Counted from the stretch's first letter, positions 25,337 through 34,812 are shown. The stretch: DNA of 64,000 nt from RGIG2945 sp045540355 (GCA_045540355.1 JAZQHB010000077.1:1-64000); one strand, 5' to 3'. Translations and numbers: made by a program. Notes: generated by a model from the sequence alone, not told the origin.

Positions 25337-26488
25337 TCAGCCGTGGAACAGCCAGAAATATAATGCGGCGAGAATTCCCGCACCTATGAGTGCAAGGAAA
25401 ATACGGATTGTTGTGCCGATTTTTCTCTTTCTGATATTCCTTTCTCGTTCTGTGCTTAATTCATCTGCTCCTTTTTTGGAGTAATCTGCTCCGCCTTTTT
25501 TTGTTTCATATCGTTCAACCGATTTTTCATAAAGAAGTGTGAATGCGGTGCTGAGTGCTGCCTGAACGAGTGTTTCAGCCGTTTCGTCCTTGTCGCCGTG
25601 AACGGTTGCAACTTTAGCACTTTCATCATCTGCGAGAGCTACATACATAAAGTAAGAGCCTTCCTCTGAATTTTCTGTTCTGAGAACATTTGAAACTGCA
25701 ACACCGTAGTGGGTGTTTTCGCGGGATTCTTTCGCACCGACGGCGAGGTCGATTATATATTGCTTCACATCGGAAATGTCACGGTCTTTATAATAATCCG
25801 AGAAGAATACAACCTGGTCAGAGCAGTCAACTCTGTCACAAACTTCCTTTACAAAAGTGACAGTTTTTGTTGCTGCAAAGGCACAGCTTGCTTCTGCCTG
25901 TCTTAAAGCAAAAACTCCCTTAGAAACTGCCTCGAAAAGCTCCGAGCCCTGAGCTTCCTCTTTTTCTGAAACAACAGGCTCTTCGTATGTAAGACCGAGT
26001 GTTTCGGTGATGAATGAAATGAGGTGAGCGTCAAGAATGTACTCAAGCTTCCTTGTGCCCATGGGAACGAGAATAAGCCATTGATTGCCCGACTTGAACG
26101 CGTAACCTGAAAACAGACCGTTATCTGAGGGGAATTCTATTGCACCTACAGGAATGGTTGCGTGTTCGTTGCGTTCATCTTCGAGAGTTCTTGAGCTTGC
26201 AACAGAAATGAGGTCGCTGATTGTATCGTTGACACTCGAGGGGAGTGATAAAGCTTTTGAAAGGAGCTTTTTTGTTGCAAGATAAACAGAGGTTTCCGCA
26301 CCTACAAGGACAACATCTGTATTATGGAATGATGCAGACAATTCCTTGAGAAATGTGCCCGGGTCATTTGACCTTTTGAATGCTTCTGCCTCGTCGAAAT
26401 ACTTTGAAATTGAATCAAAAATCAGTCTTTGTGAAACATCAAGACTTAATGATGAGGTTGTATCTAATGACAGGAATTTTATTTTCAT
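25337..26488 (-). CDS. Degenerate CinA-like protein with C-terminal membrane helix
   Basis: A 383-residue protein that I cannot match by a signature motif, but its layout suggests a decayed full-length CinA. Residues 56-85 (NTDVVLVGAETSVYLATKKL) track the MoCF/MPT-binding strand and helix normally reading DLVITTGGLGPT. Residues 110-150 (ATIPVGAIEFP ... GNQWLILVPMGTRKLEYI) track the NPVGTAPG ... ILLPGVPSEM segment. Residues 184-322 follow the PncC/CinA C-terminal fold (QAEASCAF, HYGVAVSNVL, YFMYVALADD, TLVQAAL). Catalytic signatures are missing. After a charged linker there is one membrane helix (about 358-379), so the bulk is probably cytoplasmic and tail-anchored. A bona fide CinA amidase and the sortase lie directly upstream in the operon. 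Function unknown. Confidence 0.45.
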   Translation of the reverse strand: MKIKFLSLDTTSSLSLDVSQRLIFDSISKYFDEAEAFKRSNDPGTFLKELSASFHNTDVVLVGAETSVYLATKKLLSKALSLPSSVNDTISDLISVASSRTLEDERNEHATIPVGAIEFPSDNGLFSGYAFKSGNQWLILVPMGTRKLEYILDAHLISFITETLGLTYEEPVVSEKEEAQGSELFEAVSKGVFALRQAEASCAFAATKTVTFVKEVCDRVDCSDQVVFFSDYYKDRDISDVKQYIIDLAVGAKESRENTHYGVAVSNVLRTENSEEGSYFMYVALADDESAKVATVHGDKDETAETLVQAALSTAFTLLYEKSVERYETKKGGADYSKKGADELSTERERNIRKRKIGTTIRIFLALIGAGILAALYFWLFHG

Positions 26489-26513
26489 ATATTACAAATC
26501 CTTTCTTTTAATG

Positions 26514-27536
26514 TCAGGGCTTCCATTGTTCGGAATTCTTATACGGATTATTTGTACCTTTTTTATCGTACCATGCCTGAGGAAATCTCGGACTCGGATT
26601 GACATAAGCTTTTGAAACATCAACCGTTTCACTTTCACCCTCACGCACCATTCGTGCAACGATGACAAGTCTTGCGTCTTCAAAATCATATATACAGGTT
26701 GAGAGTGTGAGAAGCTTGTCGCCGGGGAGAACATCAACACCGGTTTCATAAAGTGAGCGTTGCTTGACTTCTTCGCCGAAGCGTTTGACCTGAGTTTCTG
26801 AAATTTCTGTGTTGTAATACTCAAAAACATAGCCGTTGTCATCAGCTAATTTTGAATTGGTAATCATGACGGAGCAGATTTTCCATTTGTGGTCAGCAAA
26901 CAAAGTGTTGTATTCAATTATCGGATAATTCTTAAATGTATCAAGCGAGCGATATTTTTTAAGATGTCCGAAAAGGATACCCGAGTTGATATTGTGCCCG
27001 TAGATTACCGTATTGTTGTCAAGATTTAACATCTCGTTTCGGCAGTCAACAAAGAGCGTGCCGTTTCTGGTATAGTTGTTATGAAAATCTCTCGAAAGAT
27101 ATTCCTTATTATCCTTGGATTTAACAACCGCCATGTCAACGCCTGCACCGGGCACCTTGAGCCAACCCGCAAAATCGGGATTTTTGGCATAGAGGTCAGC
27201 GTATTTTATCTGCATTTCCGTTGGGAAGTTGATGTTATTGTGCTTGTCTTCGACTTCTTTCCAATCGTCGTATACTTCGCCGTTTTCAAGCAATTCCACT
27301 TGCTCGGAAATACGGTGATTTACGATAGATGGCTCTACAATGAAATTTTTTATAAGATATCCGCCGCTGATGAGCATTGCAATAATGGAAATTATCAGCA
27401 ATGTTTTACGGATAATCTCCTTTGTTGAGTCGCCTTTCCACGGCAGAAATGATTTAAAAAACCGTTTGAACAGAGGCTCCTTTTCTTCAACATCGGCAAG
27501 AAGCTCAGAGATTTCTTCACTTTTCTTCAATGACAA
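26514..27536 (-). CDS. Class B sortase
   Basis: A 340-residue membrane-anchored transpeptidase that joins sorting-signal proteins to the cell wall. It has a cytoplasmic N terminus, one membrane helix (about 45-65) and an extracellular sortase fold. The catalytic His is in VIYGHNIN (about 180), the Cys in TLSTC (about 277) and the Arg in EDARLVIVAR (about 290), with the long class-B type insertions. It is longer than typical SrtB (about 240) because of its N- and C-terminal extensions. The start is a TTG right after the CinA stop codon, with GAGGTG inside the end of cinA. The IPKTG adhesin at 18714 is a possible substrate, though class B enzymes often prefer NPxTx signals. Confidence 0.88.
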   Translation of the reverse strand: MSLKKSEEISELLADVEEKEPLFKRFFKSFLPWKGDSTKEIIRKTLLIISIIAMLISGGYLIKNFIVEPSIVNHRISEQVELLENGEVYDDWKEVEDKHNNINFPTEMQIKYADLYAKNPDFAGWLKVPGAGVDMAVVKSKDNKEYLSRDFHNNYTRNGTLFVDCRNEMLNLDNNTVIYGHNINSGILFGHLKKYRSLDTFKNYPIIEYNTLFADHKWKICSVMITNSKLADDNGYVFEYYNTEISETQVKRFGEEVKQRSLYETGVDVLPGDKLLTLSTCIYDFEDARLVIVARMVREGESETVDVSKAYVNPSPRFPQAWYDKKGTNNPYKNSEQWKP

Positions 27537-28010
27537 CTATTTCACCTCTTTCAAAATCATATCAAGGGCACAGTCGGTTGCGGCAAGTCGGTTTTTATCG
27601 CGGTCACCGCTTCCTGTTCTGAGCTGAACACAGTTGATTTTTTCACCATAGGCTATTGCGATATATATAAGTCCTGCTGGTTTACCGCCTTCGGAGGGGT
27701 CGGGACCTGCAATACCTGTTATGCCTATACCGATGTCGTCACCGACAATTCTTCTGACACCGTCTGCCATCTGCTTTGCTACCTCGGCATCAACCGCACC
27801 TTTTGCTTCGATTACTTTTTCGTCAACACCCAAAAGCGTCGTTTTGACCTCGTTTGAATAGGACACAATACCGCAACGGAAAACCGATGATGCACCGCCG
27901 ATGTCGGTGATTCTTTTTGCAAGAAGTCCGCCTGTGCACGATTCTGCAAAGGCAACCGTAAGATTTTTTTCGGTGAGCAATTCAACAACAGTCTGTTCAG
28001 GTTTTTTCAA
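27537..28010 (-). CDS. CinA family nicotinamide-nucleotide amidohydrolase (PncC-like)
   Basis: A 157-residue stand-alone CinA C-terminal domain, the usual length for PncC, which hydrolyses NMN to nicotinate mononucleotide in pyridine nucleotide recycling. It retains the family motifs: AESCTGGLLAKRITD with the active-site Ser near residue 22, VFRCGIVSYSNEVKTTLLGV, and GIGITGIAGPDP. The start is a TTG directly after the thiI stop codon with GAGGG upstream, so it is translationally coupled to thiI. Confidence 0.9.
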   Translation of the reverse strand: MKKPEQTVVELLTEKNLTVAFAESCTGGLLAKRITDIGGASSVFRCGIVSYSNEVKTTLLGVDEKVIEAKGAVDAEVAKQMADGVRRIVGDDIGIGITGIAGPDPSEGGKPAGLIYIAIAYGEKINCVQLRTGSGDRDKNRLAATDCALDMILKEVK

Positions 28011-29180
28011 TTATAATCCCTCTTTTGATATTCTGATACCGCTGACGGCTCTTTCAACAAGTCCGTCAATGTCGAGATTCTTTTCTGCTTCTTCAAGCAT
28101 TTCAAGCTTGGGTCTTGTTCTCGGATGCTTGGGAGTGAATACCGTGCAGCAGTCCTCGAACGGCTGAATTGAAATATCGAATGTATCAATTTTTCTTGAA
28201 ATACTGATAATTTCTTCTTTGTCCATTCCGATAACGGGACGGAATACGGGAATATTCACAACATTATCTGTGCAACCCAATGCCCACAAGGTCTGACTTG
28301 CAACCTGACCGACACTTTCACCCGTAATCAATGCACCGCAGTCTTCTTTTCGTGCTACCGCTTCGGAAATTCTCATCATAAATCTTCTCATGACGAGAGT
28401 GAAAAGCTCCTCGGGGCAGTTGTCGCGGATTGCTTCCTGAATTTCCGTAAACGGTACGGTGAATAATGTTATTCTGCCCGAATATTTTGCAACCTGTGCC
28501 AATAAATCGTGAACCTTCATCTCAGCTCGTTCACTTGTATACGGCGGTGATGCAAAGTGTATCGCGTTGAGCTGAAGTCCTCTCTTTGCCATCATATAGC
28601 CTGCAACCGGACTGTCGATACCTCCGCTGATAAGAAGCATCGCTCTGCCTGCTGAGCCCGAGGGCATACCGCCCGCACCTTTAATCTGATTGCCGTGAAT
28701 ATAAATATATTGGTCTCTGACCTCGACGGTCACAATAAGATCGGGATTGTGAACATCAACCGTCAGATGCGGAAATCTTGAAAGTATTTTTGCACCTGTT
28801 TCTCTGCAGATTTCAGGAGAGGTAAGCGGAAACTTTTTGTCGGAGCGTTTTGCTTCAACTTTAAAAGTTCTTGCCGCCTGCAACTGAGGTGCTAAGTAGT
28901 CGGCAGTATTTTCTAACACTGCCTCCATTGTTTTTTCGACCGCCAATGCTCTTGAAAAAGCGGCAATGCCGAAAACATGCTTGATTCTTTCGCAAGCTTC
29001 ATCAAAGTCGATAAACTCATCAGGAGAGGTTATCATTATTGTTGACTGTGCTATTGTATATTCAAACTTACCGATACTTGAAAGTCTTCTTCTGATATTC
29101 TTAACGAGCATTTCTTCAAAGGTGCGTCTGTTAAGACCCTTCAAAGCAAGCTCACCGTTTTTGATTAAAATTACTTCCAT
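28011..29180 (-). CDS. thiI: tRNA 4-thiouridine synthase ThiI
   Basis: A 389-residue ATP-dependent sulfurtransferase for s4U8 in tRNA and, in some bacteria, thiazole synthesis. An NFLD/THUMP RNA-binding part comes first, then the PP-loop pyrophosphatase motif LLISGGIDSPVAGYMMAKRG (about 183-202) and a FEDCCTVFTPKHPRTRP segment (about 338) with the Cys used in persulfide transfer. It lacks the C-terminal rhodanese domain of the E. coli enzyme, as is usual in Firmicutes. In such forms the neighbouring cysteine desulfurase gives sulfur directly. That gene lies immediately upstream. Confidence 0.95.
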   Translation of the reverse strand: MEVILIKNGELALKGLNRRTFEEMLVKNIRRRLSSIGKFEYTIAQSTIMITSPDEFIDFDEACERIKHVFGIAAFSRALAVEKTMEAVLENTADYLAPQLQAARTFKVEAKRSDKKFPLTSPEICRETGAKILSRFPHLTVDVHNPDLIVTVEVRDQYIYIHGNQIKGAGGMPSGSAGRAMLLISGGIDSPVAGYMMAKRGLQLNAIHFASPPYTSERAEMKVHDLLAQVAKYSGRITLFTVPFTEIQEAIRDNCPEELFTLVMRRFMMRISEAVARKEDCGALITGESVGQVASQTLWALGCTDNVVNIPVFRPVIGMDKEEIISISRKIDTFDISIQPFEDCCTVFTPKHPRTRPKLEMLEEAEKNLDIDGLVERAVSGIRISKEGL

Positions 29181-29242
29181 TGTTTTATCCTTTCTGTGAG
29201 CGTATTGAGAGTGTTATTCTATTGAGTGTTTACATTTTGCAC

Positions 29243-30385
29243 TTACTTTGCAATTCTGTCTCTGCCTAACTTTATACCCTCAATAAGCATATCAATATGG
29301 AGCTTTGTGTTGAAGCGGGAAAGGCTGATTCTTATTGCAGAATCAATAACCTCGGGAGCAAGCCCCATAGCTGTCAGCACATGACTTCTGTGTCCTTTTG
29401 AACAGGCAGAGCCGCCTGAAACATAGACACCGTGTTCCGATAAGAATGTCACCATCGTCTGGCTCGGAACACCTAAAACCGAAAAATTGGTTATATACGG
29501 ACAAGCATCATCGGGAGAATTGATAACAACTCCGTCTGTCTGCCTTAATCTTGAAACAAGATAGTCACGCAGAGCCTTCGTTTCTGCCAACTGTTTTTGT
29601 ATATTGGGCAAATCTGTTGCTGCCGCCGCAAAGCCGATTATTGCGGGCATAGGCTCGGTGCCCGGTCTGATACCGTTTTCCTGACCGCCGCCGACGATGT
29701 GCGGTGCGATGTTTGTGCCTCTTTTGACATAAAGCACGCCTGCACCTTTCGGTCCGTGAATTTTGTGGGAACTTAAAGTCATCATGTCAACGCCCATGCT
29801 CAAGGGTCTTGTGACAATTTTACCGAAAGACTGAACCGCATCACAATGCACCAACGCTCTTGAGCCCGATGCATTGACTGCCGCACGGACTGCCTCAATC
29901 GGTTGGATACTGCCGACCTCGTTGTTAACATGCATAATGCTGACAAGGCAGGTGTCCTTTGTAATTGCTTTATATAAATCCTGAATGTTTATTTTTCCGT
30001 CCTTGCCGACAGGAAGATATTTTACATCGTAACCCTCGGCTTCAAGCTTTTTGCAGACTTCTCTGACGCTCGGATGTTCGATTTCGGTTGTGACAATTCT
30101 CTTGCCCTTGCCCGAGTTTCTTCTTGCTGCACCGTAGAGTGCGATATTATTCCCGTCAGTACCGCCTGCGGTAAAGAATATTTCCGATGCCTGACATGAA
30201 AGCTTCTGAGCAAAAATTTCTCTTGCTTTCTTTTGCTCGGAAAAAGCGATTGTACCGATATTGTGAAGAGAAGACGGATTTCCCCAAGCTTCTCTTAAGC
30301 TTTTATTTATTGCCTCAATTGCCGTATCACAAACAGGCGTTGTTGCACTGTTGTCGAGATAGGCCTGCGAGGATAAGTTAAACAA
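29243..30385 (-). CDS. Cysteine desulfurase (NifS/IscS family, ThiI partner)
   Basis: A 380-residue PLP enzyme that removes sulfur from cysteine to form a protein persulfide. It has LDNSATTP near the N terminus, FTAGGTDGNN, the PLP Lys in LSSHKIHGPKGAG (about 200) and the catalytic Cys in SGGSACSKGHRS (about 325). It is the first gene of the operon and directly precedes thiI, which marks it as the NifZ-like sulfur donor for s4U. The frame opens at an ATG at 30409, but AGGGGG sits eight bases before a TTG at 30385, and family alignment starts there. I take TTG as the start. Confidence 0.92.
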   Translation of the reverse strand: MFNLSSQAYLDNSATTPVCDTAIEAINKSLREAWGNPSSLHNIGTIAFSEQKKAREIFAQKLSCQASEIFFTAGGTDGNNIALYGAARRNSGKGKRIVTTEIEHPSVREVCKKLEAEGYDVKYLPVGKDGKINIQDLYKAITKDTCLVSIMHVNNEVGSIQPIEAVRAAVNASGSRALVHCDAVQSFGKIVTRPLSMGVDMMTLSSHKIHGPKGAGVLYVKRGTNIAPHIVGGGQENGIRPGTEPMPAIIGFAAAATDLPNIQKQLAETKALRDYLVSRLRQTDGVVINSPDDACPYITNFSVLGVPSQTMVTFLSEHGVYVSGGSACSKGHRSHVLTAMGLAPEVIDSAIRISLSRFNTKLHIDMLIEGIKLGRDRIAK

Positions 30386-30414
30386 TCTGATTCCCCCTAT
30401 TATAATCATATCAT

Positions 30415-30443
30415 ATTATACAATATTCATTTTAATCTTGCAA
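30415..30443 (-). promoter_or_regulatory. Sigma-A promoter for the desulfurase-thiI-sortase operon
   Basis: Minus-strand -35 TTGCAA (30443-30438), 17-bp spacer, -10 TATAAT (30420-30415). Confidence 0.8.
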
Positions 30444-30561
30444 TGTTTTTGTTTTAAAAAAATTGTGAATAAACTTCTTTGACTGTGAAAAAAACGGTCA
30501 AAAAACAACACAAAAAATATTTGTAGTATTTGTAGAAAATGTAAAATTCATCTGAAACATC

Positions 30562-30590
30562 TTGAATTTTTTGCACACTCATGATAACAT
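30562..30590 (+). promoter_or_regulatory. Sigma-A promoter of ceramidase-like gene 1
   Basis: -35 TTGAAT (30562-30567), 17-bp spacer, -10 TAACAT (30585-30590), 40 bp upstream of the start codon. Confidence 0.6.
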
Positions 30591-30630
30591 TAGTTGTAGT
30601 GATATAAAAACAGAAAAGGAGATAAATATT

Positions 30631-32514
30631 ATGAAACACAGTAAATTCACACGCATCCTGGCAATTATAATGTCATTGGTGCTGATGACATCTGTAGTGA
30701 CTGTTACTGCATCGGCAAATAATGCACCGACAGCAAGCATAGCGGTACAGTCTGAAGAAGCAGATGAAGGCAGAATTATTGTAATCAACGGCAAAGAGTG
30801 TAATGTAAGCACCTTTGGCGGAATAGTTAAAGGTCTGGTAAATTGCAGGTCAACCGATGATTTGATGCGAATTCTTTATACCTTGGGCGACCATTTAATC
30901 ACGGGAATTTTCGGTATGCTGCAGAGGCTTTACAAGGAGCCCGCAGACTTCATACCTGAAGAAGAGTATGTTACTGAAAACTTCTATAGCGGAACAAAGG
31001 AAGAACACAAGGATAACGCAGTTTGGAAATTGGGCTATTCTCAGAAATCGCTCACGCCCTCAGATATTTTGGTTAAAGAAAAATATTACAGCGGCGGATA
31101 TATTTTCGCACCGAAAATTGACCCTGAACAAGTACTTCAGGAAAACGGAAAAGTTCTGGACGGAATAAAGGTCAGAGCTATCGCATTAGATGCAGGTAAC
31201 GGTACAGCTTTGTTTGCAACTATTGATGCGATTGGTTTTTCAAATGCAGATGTCAGAGATATTCGTCAAAGACTTGCTGCTTATGCAGAAGAAAACAACA
31301 TCGTAAGTGTCAATGTTTTCGCAACACATTGCCACAGCTCAATTGATACAATGGGAATATGGACTAACACTTTCCCGACACTTATTTCAAATCTTTTCAA
31401 AAACCGTGCAGGATTTGAAATGCCCGATTCAGCGGCAAATCAGACCTTTGTAAAGATGGTTAAAACAAAGACTGTTGCGGCAATGAAAGAGGCTTTTGAA
31501 AATATGGAAGAAGGTACACTTGACTTTGCTTCCTATGATGCGTCTTCCTATATCAGCAATGTCAGAAAATTTGACCAGAATGCAAAAGAGGCTGTCGGAG
31601 CAGTTGACAAAACGATTGAACGATTTGTTTTCACTCCTGTTGACGGTTCAGAGCCGACCATGATAGTAAACGGCAATGCACATCCCAATATTGCATCTGT
31701 AGATGATTATTCTATTTTCTCATCTGACTATGTAGGTGCAATGGAAAAGGTTATAAACGAGGCAGGATATAACTTTATGTTCTTCAACGGTGCAATCAGT
31801 AATATCAAGATTGTTCACAAGAGCATAACAAGAGACGGACTTTCACTCAAATCCCGTGAATCATCACACCGTTGGGGTTATGAATTGGGCTTCCATCTGA
31901 TTTACATAGATAAATCTGAAGACGAGCTTGCAAATGATGCTGAGGTAATTGCAAAACGCGACAAGTGGTTGCCTGCTTCTGATAATTACGAAGGTACGAA
32001 AGGTACACCTTGGTACACAGGCAAAAAGGGCGTGACACCGCAACAGCTTGACCCGATACTCAATATCAAGCATGAGGAATTGAGAATCAAGGTTGACAGT
32101 CAGCTTATGAAGTTGGTCTGCAAGGCAAATGTTATCAACGCAAATATACTCAAAGCTGAAGACGGAACATATAAATATGTAACAGAAATCGGCTATATGG
32201 AAATCGGTGATAAGAAAGTGGTATTTGTACCCGGCGAAATTGAACCTTCCTTGGTATTCGGCGGTGACCTTCTTAAAGCAAAATATTCCTACAGCGGAAT
32301 GGATTACAAAGGCTCAATCCTTAAAGATATTATAAAAGACGATAACCTTATGGTATTCGGTCTTGCAAACGATGAAATAGGCTATATCATTCCTGATAAT
32401 GATTACTGCGATTTAGGCTTGTTCGGTGATGCTCATCATAAAGAGGAGTTGCTCGTTCTTCACCCCAATCTCGGCTCAGAGCTTGTTGAGGAATACAGCG
32501 TCTTCGCAAAATAA
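30631..32514 (+). CDS. Secreted neutral ceramidase-like hydrolase, copy 1
   Basis: A 627-residue exported protein with a signal peptide (residues 1-29, ending ASA). An extra N-terminal helical segment of ~75 residues (LMRILYTLGDHLITGIFGML) is not part of the ceramidase fold. The core resembles the neutral/alkaline non-lysosomal ceramidase N-terminal domain: LGYSQKSLTP, a strand with ALFATIDAIG, then the metal-binding string FATHCHSSIDTMG (about 231), and NGNAHPN for a further His. The C-terminal ceramidase beta domain seems absent or very short. True ceramidases show THTHSGP; here SSID replaces SGP, so the substrate may not be ceramide. AAAAGGAG defines the ATG at 30631. Confidence 0.7.
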   Translation: MKHSKFTRILAIIMSLVLMTSVVTVTASANNAPTASIAVQSEEADEGRIIVINGKECNVSTFGGIVKGLVNCRSTDDLMRILYTLGDHLITGIFGMLQRLYKEPADFIPEEEYVTENFYSGTKEEHKDNAVWKLGYSQKSLTPSDILVKEKYYSGGYIFAPKIDPEQVLQENGKVLDGIKVRAIALDAGNGTALFATIDAIGFSNADVRDIRQRLAAYAEENNIVSVNVFATHCHSSIDTMGIWTNTFPTLISNLFKNRAGFEMPDSAANQTFVKMVKTKTVAAMKEAFENMEEGTLDFASYDASSYISNVRKFDQNAKEAVGAVDKTIERFVFTPVDGSEPTMIVNGNAHPNIASVDDYSIFSSDYVGAMEKVINEAGYNFMFFNGAISNIKIVHKSITRDGLSLKSRESSHRWGYELGFHLIYIDKSEDELANDAEVIAKRDKWLPASDNYEGTKGTPWYTGKKGVTPQQLDPILNIKHEELRIKVDSQLMKLVCKANVINANILKAEDGTYKYVTEIGYMEIGDKKVVFVPGEIEPSLVFGGDLLKAKYSYSGMDYKGSILKDIIKDDNLMVFGLANDEIGYIIPDNDYCDLGLFGDAHHKEELLVLHPNLGSELVEEYSVFAK

Positions 32515-32529
32515 GTTAATGTTTCAAAC

Positions 32530-32562
32530 AGGAACGCTCTTTTAAAGGGCGTTCTTTTTTTG
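32530..32562 (+). terminator. Terminator
   Basis: GGAACGCTCTTTTAAAGGGCGTTC followed by seven T residues. Confidence 0.88.
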
Positions 32563-32631
32563 TTGACTTGCACAAATTTGTTTTCTTCGCTTGTATCAGG
32601 TGACGAATTTATCGCAGGTGTGATAAAACTG

Positions 32632-32660
32632 TTGAAAAAAACACCCGATTATGTTAAAAT
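32632..32660 (+). promoter_or_regulatory. Sigma-A promoter of ceramidase-like gene 2
   Basis: -35 TTGAAA (32632-32637), 17-bp spacer, -10 TAAAAT (32655-32660). Confidence 0.75.
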
Positions 32661-32749
32661 ATAAACAAAGTATAGTGGGTTAATGTCCCTTGTACTCAAA
32701 AGGATTTTTATTTCAACAGATAGATATTACACGAAAGGAAGGCTCTATC

Positions 32750-34771
32750 ATGAAACACAGAAAATGGACAAGAATTTTTGCTTTGGTTATGTCGTTGGCA
32801 CTTGTTTTTTCGGCAGTATCGGCGTCAAGAACTGCACTTGAAACACAGATTGAATTTGATGTACCTGAGATTGAGGCTGCGGATTCCGCGAATTACATAG
32901 CTGAAGGCGAGATATTAAAAGACCCTGCTTTCAAGGAAACCGTAAAAAAGGTAAATGAGGTTTTACAGAATACAACCGAAAACATCATCGGTGAAAAGCA
33001 GCTTGCTGCAGAAGTAGCTGATGTTGAAATGACGGTGGAAGAAAACGCAGTTGTCGGCGGTGTGGAATATGACCTCAAATCATTATCTGGAATCATCAAA
33101 GCTCTTATCAGGGCAAAGAATAATAACGAAAGAAAATATATCGGTCTTTCAATACTTGAAAATATTTTCACAGGTCTTCTCGGAGCGATAAGTGATATGA
33201 TAGACCCGCCTGCCGATGTTCTCGACAAGGACGAGTTTGAGTCGACGGATTTTTATGCAGGCACTCAAACATTCCTTGATACCCCCGCAAAGGATGCAAA
33301 ATGGAGCCTCGGTTATGCTCAGGCATCACTTGTTCCCGATGATATCAATTCAAGAAATTATTACCTCGGCGGTTATCTCATGCAGCAGCTCGGCGGCAAT
33401 AAGGTTGAAGATGTTATTGATGATATGAAGGTCAGAGTTATCGCAATGAACGATAATTCAGGCAGAGGCACCGTTATCTTTGCAACTATCGACTGCATAG
33501 GTATTTCAAACAAGGATATCCGCACAATCCGTAATAAGCTTGCAGATTATGCAAAGGAACATAATGTTGTAAGCATCAATGTTTTCTCAACACACAGTCA
33601 CAGCTCAATCGACACCCAGGGTCTTTGGAATCCGCTTCTTCCCACAATGTTAAACAACGGTTATGTAAAACGCACAGGCAAGGGCGAAATGCAGACGGGT
33701 ACTGATGAGAAGTTTATGAAGCTTCTCACAACAAGGACCGCAAATGCAATGAAGGCTGCTTGCGAAGACCTTGAAACAGGCATACTTAAATACTCAGAGT
33801 ATGATGCAACTCATTATTATGCAGATGACAGACCGTCAGCGGACAATGTTAAATCCGTAGTAGGAAGACTCGGCAGATTTGTTTTCACTCCGGATTCAGG
33901 CACAACGCCGACAATTATTGTAAACGGCGGTGCACATCCGAGTATTACAGGTCTCAAAACTGATGAAAGCTCAGGCAGAGAATTGTCTGCGGACTATGTT
34001 GCAACAATGGAAGAAGTTATCAATGCGGCGGGTTATGATTTCATGTTCTTCAACGGTGCAATCAGCGGAATTTATCCCGAAAGAGGTCTTTCAGGTGACG
34101 GAGTTGAAATAACGCACCGCTATGAAATTGCTCAGCGTTACGGCTATGAATTGGGACTTCATGTTCTCTACATGACAAAATCGGAGGCTGAAATTGCAAG
34201 AGATGCTTTTGCAACAGAGGCACTCAATAAATATCTTCCCGCAGATTACAGTGAAACCGGCAAGGGCTCACTCTGGTATAAAGGAAAAACAGCTTGTGAG
34301 GAAACAGAGGTTACTCCGATTCTCAACATCAAGGCGAAGGAAATTCTCATCAGGGTTACAAATCCGCTTTTCACCGCAGTCGGAAAGATTGGTCTTACGA
34401 ACTCAAATATGGTGACAGATGTAAACGGAACTTATTATTATGTTTCTGAAATCGCATATCTTGAAATCGGCGAAAAGAAAGTAGCAATGCTTCCGGGTGA
34501 AGTTTCACCTGACCTCTTTACAGGTAAGGGCGGATATACCGCAGAAGGCTCTGTAACACAGAATCAGTATGCATATCCCACATTCCCCGAAATCGCCGGT
34601 GACGAAAATCTCCTTGTTTTCGGACTTGCGAATGATGCTATCGGTTACATCGTTCCCGATAACGATTACTGCAACTGCATTATCAACTATCAGGAATTGA
34701 TTTCACTCGGCGAAACAGTAGCATCAACACTTTCAGTAGAGTTTACCGAACTTATTGACAGCGTAAAATAA
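32750..34771 (+). CDS. Secreted neutral ceramidase-like hydrolase, copy 2
   Basis: A 673-residue paralogue of the preceding gene with the same order of parts. Signal peptide starting MKHRKWTRIFALVMS, longer N-terminal helical region (RKYIGLSILENIFTGLLGAI), then PADVLDKDEF and DFYAGT as in copy 1 (PADFIPEEEY, NFYSGT). The metal site is in FSTHSHSSIDTQG (about 280), NGGAHPS supplies another His, and both end with a GLANDxIGYI/VPDNDYC segment. It has its own promoter and terminator, so the duplication is old and both copies are separately controlled. GAAAGGAAGG and the conserved MKHxKxTRI start fix the ATG at 32750 against a longer frame. Confidence 0.72.
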   Translation: MKHRKWTRIFALVMSLALVFSAVSASRTALETQIEFDVPEIEAADSANYIAEGEILKDPAFKETVKKVNEVLQNTTENIIGEKQLAAEVADVEMTVEENAVVGGVEYDLKSLSGIIKALIRAKNNNERKYIGLSILENIFTGLLGAISDMIDPPADVLDKDEFESTDFYAGTQTFLDTPAKDAKWSLGYAQASLVPDDINSRNYYLGGYLMQQLGGNKVEDVIDDMKVRVIAMNDNSGRGTVIFATIDCIGISNKDIRTIRNKLADYAKEHNVVSINVFSTHSHSSIDTQGLWNPLLPTMLNNGYVKRTGKGEMQTGTDEKFMKLLTTRTANAMKAACEDLETGILKYSEYDATHYYADDRPSADNVKSVVGRLGRFVFTPDSGTTPTIIVNGGAHPSITGLKTDESSGRELSADYVATMEEVINAAGYDFMFFNGAISGIYPERGLSGDGVEITHRYEIAQRYGYELGLHVLYMTKSEAEIARDAFATEALNKYLPADYSETGKGSLWYKGKTACEETEVTPILNIKAKEILIRVTNPLFTAVGKIGLTNSNMVTDVNGTYYYVSEIAYLEIGEKKVAMLPGEVSPDLFTGKGGYTAEGSVTQNQYAYPTFPEIAGDENLLVFGLANDAIGYIVPDNDYCNCIINYQELISLGETVASTLSVEFTELIDSVK

Positions 34772-34780
34772 TTAAAAAGA

Positions 34781-34812
34781 GGACGGCTCGCAAAGAACCG
34801 TCCTTTCGTTTA
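34781..34812 (+). terminator. Terminator
   Basis: GGACGG, loop, CCGTCC followed by TTTCGTTT, about 10 bp after the stop codon of ceramidase-like gene 2. Confidence 0.65.
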
